From: Bacteroides sp.
GTDB taxonomy: Bacteria; Bacteroidota; Bacteroidia; Bacteroidales; Muribaculaceae
DNA length: 64,000 nucleotides
NCBI GenBank assembly: GCA_014801735.1
Contig: JAAVDO010000006.1
Coordinates: 124,001-188,000 of the forward strand
Reading direction: 5' to 3'
Position 1 is the first letter of the stretch. Each line of letters begins with the position of its first letter. The translations under genes and the position numbers were made by a program. The notes under the pieces are model-generated. The model had not been told where the DNA came from. It was given only the letters and a program-made list of their open reading frames with translations, and did not search any database. Positions 25,642-34,498 of the stretch are shown here, piece after piece.

Positions 25642-28600
25642 TCAGCGGCCGCCGACTCTGATTTTTCGTGACTTACCATTGCGGACTTCTATGTAGATGC
25701 CTGGAGTTGAGGGAAGAATATTTCCGAGTTTCGCGCCACGGAGATCATAGTATGTTGCCTCACCATGCTCGTCATCGGCCGATATGCTGTCAATAGCATC
25801 AGTTCCGGCCTTATATTTCACTATCACGGTAGTAGCTTCTTTCACGACTATGCTGGCCAATGTCAGGCCTCCCGCTTCTACTTTCAGGCTGTCGGCCGGA
25901 AGCATCTGCCCGTTGACGTTCACACTCTCGACTTTAAATCCGCTGTCCGGCCTCATTTTCAAGACTACGGCAACATCGTCTCTCACCTTTTCGCCGCTCT
26001 CTATCGGCTCTCCGTCAGCATCCTCGGCGCTGACTTGGCCACCATCGTCACAACTGTAGTTTAGCGTCACCATTCTCACGAAGCATGCTTTTAGAACTCC
26101 GTCATAATGTGATGCATACACCACTCTTGGTTCTTGGCCGACAATCTTGCCATCGCTGTCAGTCCATTTCTCAAATTCGGTGTCTGGATCGGAACTTTCG
26201 GCCTCGGCAAGAATACGGCGGGTTGTATCAAACTTCTGACCGGCTTTCACATCTAAATCAAGATTCTGGTCCTCAAGTTGTTTTATTCTCACTTTGCCAT
26301 GTTCCGGATGGCTGAGTTCAAATCTGACACTGTGTTTGTCATACAATTTTGATTTGAACTGCGCTATAAATTTCGCTGATTTGTCTATGGTAAGCGACAA
26401 GCTTGGGCCACCATTTATGGCAACTCCGTCACGTAGCCACCCTACGAATTCACACCCTTCAGCCGGTTCTGCCACGAGGGTTATGAGTTTACCGCTCGCA
26501 AACTCCACTGCCTCGTCCGGACCATAACCGGCAATTCGGGCAGTGCCACATAAACTATCATTCACAATCGCGACTACCATACATTTCGGTCGTTCAAAGC
26601 GTGCATTTATCGTAGTCGGAGTATCAACGGTGATCTGAATTTCCATAGCATCTGTCGTAGAAGTCAGTGTCTGCTCCTTGTTATTGACCAGAATTGTCAG
26701 AATCTTACATCCATTTTCGGGCTCGATCCTTGCCTTTATCCGCGTTCCTTTCGTTACGCTTTCACCGCTCTTCAGGACCACACCGTCATCTGCACGGCGC
26801 ACTTCTATCTTACCACCATCGTAGTTGCTCCATACCACCGGATATTTGTCGGCCTGCGTTGTCCATATCTCGATTGGAGTCGGACCGGCGATAGTGACGG
26901 TCGATTCAAAAAGAGTGTCTACTGCTACATTCATTGCATCATCAGCAATCTTGACTACGCCTATGCGATAGCCGGTTTTGGCCACGATCTTAAGTTTAAC
27001 CTCACTGCCCGACTCAATGCTGTCACCACTGGCTATCTGTTGACCACCGACCTTTGTCACAGTTACATCTACACCTGTCGGGGTGTTCCATTTCACCTGA
27101 TAACGACTCTTTTGTCTCATTATCAGATTGAGTAGCAGATTCTTTTCTACTCTTACCACGACAGTGGCCTCACTCTTGGCCTCACCTATGGGAAGCACAG
27201 TCCCGTTTAGTTCAAGACCAGCTATCTCATAACCGCTCTTGGCCTTGACTGTAATAGCAATGTTTCGGCCATGTGTGAACTCCATATCGTTGCTCACTGT
27301 CACACCGTCAACAGCGACCTCTGCCTGCTCGCCTCCTTTCACTTCAATCTTGTAGCTCTTCAATGCTGCGCTCGCCTTAAGTTCAAGAGGTGCGGTTACC
27401 TTCATCTCAGTCTCATACTTGCTCTTGTCAGTCAGCTCCGTCACGGTACCGTTGACAGCGACCTCCTTCAGTTCATATCCCTCATTGGGCCTCACCGAAA
27501 TCCTTACACTGCTCTCATGCATGACTGTACTGCCACTCTCAAGAGCCTTTCCGTTCTGGCTCATCTCAATCACTACTCCCTCCGAAGCCGTCCACTTCAC
27601 CTCATGCGTTTGTATACCGCGCAGGGTTACGATAATATTCAGTTCGCCGGAAACGGTGATCTCCATTTCAAATGTTGTTTTGTCCTCAGGAGTATACTGA
27701 GTCTTACCAATAGTAACTGTTTCCAGCTCATAACCGGATTTAGCTGTTACTTTAACAGTAACTTTACTACCTACGGCAAGAGGCGCTCCAACTGGAATTG
27801 TCTCACCATTTTGCGATACTATGACTGTCGCATTTTCCGGTACAGTTACTTTCAGCTGATATTCCTTCTTTTTGACAGTAATAATGATATTGAGAGCCTT
27901 ATCTAATGTCACACTAACATTTAGCTTTCCATCTGTAAGTTGCTGATTAGCGCCATTTATCATGATAGTTTCAATCTCATATCCATCATTCGCAAGAATA
28001 TCAATATTTACGATTGAACCGTTTTCCAGACTGGAGCCATTCACCACTTTTCCCTCAGAATTACTCACCTTGACAGTCACGCCTGTTTCATCGTTGATGG
28101 TCCATGTCACGTTAAATCTCTCCGCCTTATCCTGTTCTTCAACCTTCTCTGTTTCAACAATAATAATCAGATCACTTTCTACTGTCACCGAAACAGGTTG
28201 ATCCTTAACAGTTCCGTTGACTAATAAGCTTTTAATAGCGAAACCCTCATCTGCTTCAGCCGTAATGGAGATTTTCGCACCGAATGCTACAGTCAAATCT
28301 TCTGTATAAGGCTTCCCATTGATAAGCACGACCGCTTTCTCAGCCGTAACCGTGAGATGGTATTGTTTAGGCTTTACCTCGGCTTTAATTGAAATGGTGC
28401 CGGAAACTGTAATCTGTGTTTCAAACGTCGATACATCATCAAGCGGGTAAGAAACCCCACCAATCTCGACCGATTCAAGTTCATATCCTTCCTTTGCTGC
28501 GATCTTAACTGTCAATTCAGTCCCATCTTGTATCTGTGCGCCATTATCTATCTTCTGGCCATTTACCGTTACTGATATTTCGGCATTTTCAGAAACGGTC

Positions 28601-30699
28601 CAGTTAATACCCTGCGAGGGTATTTCGGCTGTGACTATCACAAGCGATACATCTTTCTCAGGCTTTATTTTCAATGTTTTCTCGCTCAGCCCATCAGTGT
28701 TGGTAGTCTCACCATCCAATGTCAGACTTATAAGTCTGTAGCCGCTTGAAGCCTTAACCTTGATTTCCGACTCCTCTCCATGAGTAAGTTTGGTAGATGC
28801 GCTATAATCCACCCCGTCAACCGTTACAGTTGCATTCTCATGACCACTGACGGTGAGTGAGTATTCTTTCTTTTTCACCGTAACTTCGATATTCACAGCA
28901 GCATCTACAGTCAGTTCCTTGCTGAAAGTTCCATCGTTCAGGGCCTGATCAATCTCATTAATCTTTACATTTTCAAGATTATACCCCTTAGAAGGCGTTA
29001 CACTGACACTTACCACCTTACCTTTCCGTACGCTATTACCATTCGCAAGCGCAGTCTCTCCGGCAGTGATTATTACAGTTGCTCCGGTATCGTCATTCAC
29101 ACTCCAATTGACTGTGTATTCAGCTATTCTTTCGGTAGTTGCCGAAATTTCCAGATTTCTGCTGACAGTGATTTCTTTATTCACAACAGTACCGTCGTCC
29201 GACAGCAGTTCAGATGGTACTACTGTTTTCAGAACATATCCGTCATCAGGAATGATAGTGACAAAAACCGATTTTCCTTCCTGAACCGTAAGCGGAGAGA
29301 TCTCATTATCACCACCTGTGGTTTTCTTTACCATTATACTGCAATTACTATCGGCTACCCAGCTAACACTGAAGTTTGACTGCTTTTTCTCTACTTCTAC
29401 AGAAATAGTTATGTCGTTATTAACAGTAAATACTCCGGTTTTAATCTGATTTGTTTTTTCAGAATCATGATTAGTATATTCCGTACTGTTTACTGTCAGT
29501 TTACTGATTACATAGCCTTTCGCATCTTCTGCTATAATATAGATTTCAGTTCCTGCCGCTACCTTTTCGCCCGAGCTGTATAATTTGAGAGTTTTATTAT
29601 TATACACAAGTATTTCTGCACCCTCAACTGTTGTATCCCATGTGATCGAATATTCCTGAGGAGCAGGGACATCTTCAAAAGTTGCCACGATTTCACATGC
29701 ATCAGTAAGCTCGTGCGTGAATACCGCTACTTTATCATTCGCAACAGTTTGGCTTACTCCACAGATAGTAACGCTATTGATCACCTTCATTTCCGGGGCT
29801 TCAACAGTTATCTCAAGTTTCGTCCCATGTGGAAGTGTGGCTCCACTCACTATCGTATTCTCCCCGCTCTTAACCGAGATATTTTCGCCAAAAGTAACAG
29901 CATATAGTTTCTGACTGAAAGTTGCCACAACATTGATGTCGCTTTCAACTTTAAGAGATAATTTGCTTTCAGATACAGAGTTCAACATCTCGACACCATT
30001 AACTAAGACTGATGTCAACTCATAACCATCGTTAGCACCAAAGCTTATTTCAACTTCCGAGTTCGCCTCTGCCTTACCTTCACCATCGATTCCGGCAATG
30101 CTCACAATTCCGCCCTCTCCACTCTCAGCAGTGACAGTGAAATATTCTATACTTGGAACCTCAGGAACCTCGGGCTCGCCCTCATCATAAGTCACCTCTA
30201 TTTTCGACACTGATATATATAGCTGCTCATCGTAATCATCTGATTGACCAGGTACAACAGTTAACATTACATCTTTTTGTGGTATCGAAGAAGTCCACGC
30301 AAAAACACGGTTAGAATATGGCAACAATTGTGATCCATATTTTAGTCGTTCTCCGTTACTATCAAATCCATTGTGAATCTTAATCTCTGTTATCCCACCC
30401 TTTTCCGATTCACCGAGATAGGAGAAATTAAGATCAGAGTTATCTCTAAGATTATAGACAACATGATTTGGATCACTATCGTTCAGTTTACTATTCGCCT
30501 TATATGTAATTGAAAGCCGAACGAGGCCATTAACCTTCGTACTACTTGTAGGATTAGTTGCATCATCCCAAAAGACAACGCCGGACTCGTCATTAGGATC
30601 GACCGTGAATATCACGGTCTTTGCCTGGATCGGTAAGAAACCAAGCAGGAGTAGGAACATCGCTATTACGCGACGTCCCCATGAATTAAGTTTTTTCAT
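25642..30699 (-). CDS. Giant secreted repeat protein with about 17 divergent InlB-type B-repeats and a C-terminal sorting-like tail
   Basis: A 1685-residue secreted protein. A signal peptide (about 10-26, VIAMFLLLLGFLPIQA) is followed by an N-terminal beta-rich module (27 to about 180) that resembles the one in the upstream gene. Residues about 185-1625 consist of about 17 tandem repeats of 75-92 residues. Each opens with YxVxW or YxLxV, contains GxxVxxGxxVxIxV, then GYELExVxINGxxxxL and ends xIxVxVxxKK, which matches the divergent InlB B-repeat type of surface domain. The tail (YYDLRGAKLGN, then GIYIEVRNGKSRKIRV) resembles type IX secretion C-terminal domains. Several repeats alternate between an YxVxWT form and a shorter YxLTV form. 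Likely an extended fibrous cell-surface or adhesin-like protein; no enzyme motif is visible. It starts 18 bases after the 665-residue gene and shares its operon. Confidence 0.85.
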   Translation of the reverse strand: MKKLNSWGRRVIAMFLLLLGFLPIQAKTVIFTVDPNDESGVVFWDDATNPTSSTKVNGLVRLSITYKANSKLNDSDPNHVVYNLRDNSDLNFSYLGESEKGGITEIKIHNGFDSNGERLKYGSQLLPYSNRVFAWTSSIPQKDVMLTVVPGQSDDYDEQLYISVSKIEVTYDEGEPEVPEVPSIEYFTVTAESGEGGIVSIAGIDGEGKAEANSEVEISFGANDGYELTSVLVNGVEMLNSVSESKLSLKVESDINVVATFSQKLYAVTFGENISVKSGENTIVSGATLPHGTKLEITVEAPEMKVINSVTICGVSQTVANDKVAVFTHELTDACEIVATFEDVPAPQEYSITWDTTVEGAEILVYNNKTLKLYSSGEKVAAGTEIYIIAEDAKGYVISKLTVNSTEYTNHDSEKTNQIKTGVFTVNNDITISVEVEKKQSNFSVSWVADSNCSIMVKKTTGGDNEISPLTVQEGKSVFVTIIPDDGYVLKTVVPSELLSDDGTVVNKEITVSRNLEISATTERIAEYTVNWSVNDDTGATVIITAGETALANGNSVRKGKVVSVSVTPSKGYNLENVKINEIDQALNDGTFSKELTVDAAVNIEVTVKKKEYSLTVSGHENATVTVDGVDYSASTKLTHGEESEIKVKASSGYRLISLTLDGETTNTDGLSEKTLKIKPEKDVSLVIVTAEIPSQGINWTVSENAEISVTVNGQKIDNGAQIQDGTELTVKIAAKEGYELESVEIGGVSYPLDDVSTFETQITVSGTISIKAEVKPKQYHLTVTAEKAVVLINGKPYTEDLTVAFGAKISITAEADEGFAIKSLLVNGTVKDQPVSVTVESDLIIIVETEKVEEQDKAERFNVTWTINDETGVTVKVSNSEGKVVNGSSLENGSIVNIDILANDGYEIETIMINGANQQLTDGKLNVSVTLDKALNIIITVKKKEYQLKVTVPENATVIVSQNGETIPVGAPLAVGSKVTVKVTAKSGYELETVTIGKTQYTPEDKTTFEMEITVSGELNIIVTLRGIQTHEVKWTASEGVVIEMSQNGKALESGSTVMHESSVRISVRPNEGYELKEVAVNGTVTELTDKSKYETEMKVTAPLELKASAALKSYKIEVKGGEQAEVAVDGVTVSNDMEFTHGRNIAITVKAKSGYEIAGLELNGTVLPIGEAKSEATVVVRVEKNLLLNLIMRQKSRYQVKWNTPTGVDVTVTKVGGQQIASGDSIESGSEVKLKIVAKTGYRIGVVKIADDAMNVAVDTLFESTVTIAGPTPIEIWTTQADKYPVVWSNYDGGKIEVRRADDGVVLKSGESVTKGTRIKARIEPENGCKILTILVNNKEQTLTSTTDAMEIQITVDTPTTINARFERPKCMVVAIVNDSLCGTARIAGYGPDEAVEFASGKLITLVAEPAEGCEFVGWLRDGVAINGGPSLSLTIDKSAKFIAQFKSKLYDKHSVRFELSHPEHGKVRIKQLEDQNLDLDVKAGQKFDTTRRILAEAESSDPDTEFEKWTDSDGKIVGQEPRVVYASHYDGVLKACFVRMVTLNYSCDDGGQVSAEDADGEPIESGEKVRDDVAVVLKMRPDSGFKVESVNVNGQMLPADSLKVEAGGLTLASIVVKEATTVIVKYKAGTDAIDSISADDEHGEATYYDLRGAKLGNILPSTPGIYIEVRNGKSRKIRVGGR
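25812..30150 (-). repeat. Coding array of about 17 diverged ~85-residue repeats
   Basis: Protein-level repeats within the giant surface protein, about 225-275 bp each. Units are diverged in DNA sequence, so this is an old array rather than a recent tandem expansion. The first three and the last three units are the least regular. The count comes from reading the W/V-rich openings and GY(E/K/R) motifs by eye. Confidence 0.75.
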
Positions 30700-30717
30700 G
30701 GACTGTGATTTATATTG

Positions 30718-32715
30718 TTATCTGATCATGATTTTCTCTACCTTCTGACCTCTGCGCACAAGATAGATTCCGGCCTTTGTAGGCCGCTCTTTGCCAAGAC
30801 TTACACCTGAGATTGTATAATATATCGTCTCGCCATTGTCAACATTGATTTCCTCAATGCCATCCAATTCTGCAAACACCACAAGAAGTTGATGATCTTT
30901 GTCCATCTCTACACGAATCAGAAGACCGTAGGGCGTCTCGCTGAAAGCGGGATTTGCAGCTTCAATCACCGTTCCGTCGAGAAATGCACCGGCAAGTTGC
31001 TTTTTATCGTCAGGCAGGAGGAAAGCATAGGCAGTCTTGCCCTTCACGATTTTACATGGAAGCTCTTTTGGAGCGCCTATCGGGGTGTGGGTGTATTCAT
31101 TAATGGCATCAAACACCTCCACTCTACCACCGGATGCAGTTACGGCGAGAGAACATGAATCAGCTTTCTCTGTACCATCTCCGGGATCAGTACCCGGGTC
31201 AGTACCTTGATCAGTATGAAAGTTGACCGAAACAGGATAAAGACAACGGGCCCCCCCATAAAGTCCAACGAAACCTGAGAGATCTGCCGTTTTATTTACA
31301 GCAGCCGACGACAGCACACGATAACGGTCATCCAGCCAAAGCGCACGACCATCTTCGCTGAATGCAACTCCATCTTTAATCGTAACATCGCGCAACGCGA
31401 CGAAACTATGAAGCGGCAGCGACATTATGCGGTCTATCGTTGTTTCTTTAGCAACCGGTGCCTGACCACCCGTTGAAGATACCGCGGGGGTCGCTGACAG
31501 ATTGATCACATCAAAGCCCTCTTTATCTTTGCCAAGTGTACCCGTTATCGACGAAAAAACCGTTCCGGGAGCATATCCCGTCGTTCCGCCTGTTATAAGT
31601 GGAATACAACTACCTGTAGCATCAGCGACATAAATAGTCGGTGGACAGGAATAGACTACGGTGAGACTCGTAGAAAGTGTACTGGGCGACTCAGACGATG
31701 CATTGTTAAGAAAATCAGCGATTGTATTCACTGACCCGAATCTATAGGTACGTTCAGCCGACGCATACTTACCGCGAGGAGTTACGGCTACAGCTTTGAT
31801 AGTCATATTGTCGGGGAGCGATAATACTATCGGTTCTCTATATATCTCCGAATTTATGAATTTTGGAGTAGTACCGTCTGTCCTATAGTAAATTGTGGCA
31901 TTAGCGACGTTACATGACAAAGCTATTCTCGTTTCCGGAGTTATCGGGTCATTAGCCTCGGGCGAGAATGTAATCACCGGCGTAGGGTCCTCATTATTGT
32001 CACTGCCCTGGTTATCATTGCCCTGATTGCTACCGCCCTGGCTGTCACTGCCTTGGTTGTCACCGCCCTGATTGTCACCGCCTTGGTTATCACTGCCCTG
32101 ATTATCACCACCCGGCTCAGTTCCCGGAACTGCAGACTCATAATCGACTTCTATCACGCGAAACTTCATTGCATTACGGGCCTGACTGCTCACTCTCAGA
32201 GTGAGAGGCTCGGTGGTAGATCCAGTCCAATAATAGTACCCAGGATCACCGCTGACAAACGACAGTGATTGCGAACCGCATTTGATTCCGTCCGACTGAT
32301 CATCAAATACATATAGTCTCACACCCGTAATTTTCATATAATTGTAAGGCGTGAAAACTAACTGTATCATTTTGCCAAGCGATCCATACCCTTTCGAAGC
32401 ACTCTCGATGGTGAAAAGTCCTGCGGTCGAATTAGGATCAAAGTAAAGTTCAAAGCCACCTGCAACGCTAAGTTTACGCCAGCTAAGGTCACCAGTTTCA
32501 AGAACGGTCTTCGTAGCCTCTGTCTTATAGTCATATCCCGGCACAACAAACACATGTGTCTTAGCACCCACTTCCAGTGGCATAAGAACTATTGACAGGA
32601 GAAAGAAAGCTCGTAGCAACAGATAGCGGATGGTGCCATGCCCATCCGAGAAGTAATTTCCAGCAAAGGAAAACCTACCGGCATAATCTCGCCAGGTAGA
32701 ATAGTTTGTAATCAT
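30718..32715 (-). CDS. Secreted modular surface protein with NQGxD linker, HexC-like domain and C-terminal sorting-like tail
   Basis: A 665-residue secreted protein. The signal peptide core (about 30-50, YLLLRAFFLLSIVLMPLEVGA) sits after an unusually long N-terminal stretch; the ATG at 32715 is the only upstream one. Residues about 52-200 form a beta-rich module similar to the start of the giant protein (both contain GSQ then W(T/S)xS and end in VxYxx-P). Then comes a flexible GGDNQGSDNQ-type linker, a chitobiase/beta-hexosaminidase C-terminal-like domain (IYYRTDGTTPKFINSEIY, near 285), a possible OB-fold-like domain (about 330-500) and the tail GIYLVRRGQKVEKIMI. A non-enzymatic glycan-binding surface role is inferred. 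It is the first gene of a two-gene operon. Confidence 0.78.
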   Translation of the reverse strand: MITNYSTWRDYAGRFSFAGNYFSDGHGTIRYLLLRAFFLLSIVLMPLEVGAKTHVFVVPGYDYKTEATKTVLETGDLSWRKLSVAGGFELYFDPNSTAGLFTIESASKGYGSLGKMIQLVFTPYNYMKITGVRLYVFDDQSDGIKCGSQSLSFVSGDPGYYYWTGSTTEPLTLRVSSQARNAMKFRVIEVDYESAVPGTEPGGDNQGSDNQGGDNQGGDNQGSDSQGGSNQGNDNQGSDNNEDPTPVITFSPEANDPITPETRIALSCNVANATIYYRTDGTTPKFINSEIYREPIVLSLPDNMTIKAVAVTPRGKYASAERTYRFGSVNTIADFLNNASSESPSTLSTSLTVVYSCPPTIYVADATGSCIPLITGGTTGYAPGTVFSSITGTLGKDKEGFDVINLSATPAVSSTGGQAPVAKETTIDRIMSLPLHSFVALRDVTIKDGVAFSEDGRALWLDDRYRVLSSAAVNKTADLSGFVGLYGGARCLYPVSVNFHTDQGTDPGTDPGDGTEKADSCSLAVTASGGRVEVFDAINEYTHTPIGAPKELPCKIVKGKTAYAFLLPDDKKQLAGAFLDGTVIEAANPAFSETPYGLLIRVEMDKDHQLLVVFAELDGIEEINVDNGETIYYTISGVSLGKERPTKAGIYLVRRGQKVEKIMIR
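31996..32110. repeat. 15-bp tandem repeat coding the GGDNQ linker
   Basis: About seven to eight units of a 15-bp motif (plus-strand TTGTCACCGCCCTGG with variants), each coding five residues of the GGDNQ/GSDNQ linker. The period keeps the reading frame, so length changes would lengthen or shorten the linker without breaking the protein. Confidence 0.85.
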
Positions 32716-33050
32716 TGGTATAGATATTAGGGTTATGAGTTGGTTGGTTTTATATTAGGAAGAATTAAATCACATTTTTGGTTATGATTATTAGGCAAAT
32801 ATAAAAATTAAATTTTACGTCCGACAGAATATAGCAATATTAATTGGTTAAGTTTTGTTAATCGCACATTTAATCAATAATTATTTGTAACTTTGCACCC
32901 CACTTTTCAAGAAATCAGCATATATCATTGGTAATTAGAGCTATATCTCTTTCACCACATAATTATTGTTCCCACAACTTTTATCTGAAAAATATATAAC
33001 ACCCACAACTATGGCATAGATAAATTCTTTCAAAAATAATTATAAATAAT
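32716..33050. other. AT-rich intergenic stretch with an orphan plus-strand promoter
   Basis: It holds a minus-strand -7 box for the surface operon (TATATTTG, 32803-32796) and a plus-strand TAACTTTG at 32888-32895. No plus-strand reading frame of useful length follows the latter before the opposite-strand GT4 gene. No RNA gene was recognised. Confidence 0.6.
32796..32803 (-). promoter_or_regulatory. -7 box of the surface-protein operon
   Basis: Minus-strand TATATTTG about 80 bases before the ATG at 32715. The -33 element is not clear. Confidence 0.45.
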
Positions 33051-34169
33051 TTATCGGGAGGTTCTCGTGACATTTCTTGTTGGCCGACCTTTTGCACGAC
33101 GAGTCAGCCAGACATTGACGAATATACAAAGCAACATGTCGCCTAAAACGAGGACGTTGATGTTGACCACAGTCGACAAACAGACATTGAACAGAATGAG
33201 AAGAAGTGAAACTGATAGGATGATAACCATAGCTCTACGCTGTGACAATCCAATCTCCAGCAGTTTGTGATGAATATGGTTTTTGTCGGGCAAGAAAGGG
33301 TTACTTCCATTACGCAAACGATGCAGAAATACCCTGACAACATCGAAGCATGGCACCATCAGCGGGACAAAAGCCATTATCAAGGGATTTGCCTCGCATG
33401 AGGTCAGATCGTAGTCGGCCATGTGGAGACCTAAGAAACTCAAAATACCACCGAGCGTCAGTGAGCCGGCGTCACCCATCAAAATTTTCTTTTGTCTGCG
33501 CGAATCGCCGAATACATTATAGTAGAAAAACGGTATGAGAACACCGAGAGTAGCAAATGACACCATTGCAAACACATATTCGCCCATTAAGAGGTATAAA
33601 ATACCGAAATACAGACAACTTATACCACACAATCCCGACGCGAGACCATCAATACCATCGATCAGATTAATGGAGTTGATAATATATACAACGACGATCA
33701 CCGTGAACAGACAACTAATGAAACCAGGCAACTCCGTGAGGCCTACGAAACCGTGTAGATCATCAAGGCATACTCCCCCGGCAATGAAAAGCACACCACA
33801 AACCATCTGAAAGGTTAACTTGGTTAAATAGTGAATACCGATTAGATCGTCGACTATGCCGACAAAATATAACAGCACTAAAGCACAAAAGCCGAATACC
33901 ATCGGACGGGCAAAAGTCATAAAAACCGGGAGTAGCTCCCCGCCCACTATAGTGCTCAGTCCGACAAGCAATGACATTGATAACATAATTACAGGCACAA
34001 AGGCCATTCCACCCAACCGCGGAACAAGACTGTCGTGGATTTTTCGTTCATCAGGCTCGTCAAATAACGACCACTTGAATGCAATTCTAAGAATTTGGAG
34101 AATCACGATTCCACATAGCGGTACGCTAATCAGGCATACTAAAACACAATTGATCAGCCAGACTGACAT
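33051..34169 (-). CDS. MraY/WecA-family glycosyl-1-phosphate transferase (GT4)
   Basis: A polytopic membrane enzyme of about 372 residues that transfers a sugar-1-phosphate from a UDP-sugar to undecaprenyl phosphate, starting surface-glycan or O-antigen synthesis. About ten to eleven helices are visible. Signature motifs are EPDERKIHDSLVPRLGG near 36, the Mg-binding DD (FVGIVDDLIGI), NSINLIDGIDGLASG near 164, MGDAGSLTLG near 233 and the sugar-recognition HIHHKLLEIG near 296. The frame also has a GTG at 34175, but the ATG at 34169 is preferred. HIHH and the spacing fit WecA/TagO-type more than MraY. It stands alone; the DegT aminotransferase at 7.6 kb is the only other glycan gene. Confidence 0.9.
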   Translation of the reverse strand: MSVWLINCVLVCLISVPLCGIVILQILRIAFKWSLFDEPDERKIHDSLVPRLGGMAFVPVIMLSMSLLVGLSTIVGGELLPVFMTFARPMVFGFCALVLLYFVGIVDDLIGIHYLTKLTFQMVCGVLFIAGGVCLDDLHGFVGLTELPGFISCLFTVIVVVYIINSINLIDGIDGLASGLCGISCLYFGILYLLMGEYVFAMVSFATLGVLIPFFYYNVFGDSRRQKKILMGDAGSLTLGGILSFLGLHMADYDLTSCEANPLIMAFVPLMVPCFDVVRVFLHRLRNGSNPFLPDKNHIHHKLLEIGLSQRRAMVIILSVSLLLILFNVCLSTVVNINVLVLGDMLLCIFVNVWLTRRAKGRPTRNVTRTSR

Positions 34170-34175
34170 CCTCAC

Positions 34176-34498
34176 AGATTTAATAGAGAACTCTTTGCGG
34201 TTGCGACTATCAGAAAGTGAATCGTCGATGATAATATATCGGTCGAAGTTATCTTGCTGTTATTAAAATTTGATGACATTATATCTTGTTGGTCTTATGA
34301 TAGAATAGGCAAAGTAATACCTTGAATACGACAAAAGTAAGAATAAAATTATATGGATGGAAGATAAACCGTTGATATATTAGTTAATCTTTATTAATTG
34401 TATAATTATTTGTACATTTGCAGTCGAAAAATTCAAAAGCTTTTTGATTTCTCATAAAGAAATTATCCCACTTATTCAAGCTAATAATATTTTCAAAG
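34176..34498. other. AT-rich divergent intergenic stretch
   Basis: It holds minus-strand TACTTTTG (34339-34332), a possible -7 box for the GT4 gene about 160 bases upstream, and plus-strand TACATTTG (34413-34420) for the aldolase gene. A 35-codon minus-strand frame ending just before the GT4 start was seen but has no support. Nothing else was recognised. Confidence 0.55.
34390..34420 (+). promoter_or_regulatory. Promoter of the threonine-aldolase-like gene
   Basis: TTTA (34390-34393), 19 bases, TACATTTG (34413-34420), a near match to the Bacteroidota pattern, about 78 bases before the ATG at 34499. Confidence 0.5.

Noticed and set aside
31996..32110. Short regular repeats as a possible CRISPR array
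   Set aside because: The 15-bp units are contiguous, without spacers, and code an in-frame linker.
34178..34285. A 35-codon minus-strand frame ending just before the GT4 gene
   Set aside because: No promoter at the right place, no similarity and odd composition; too weak to call a gene.
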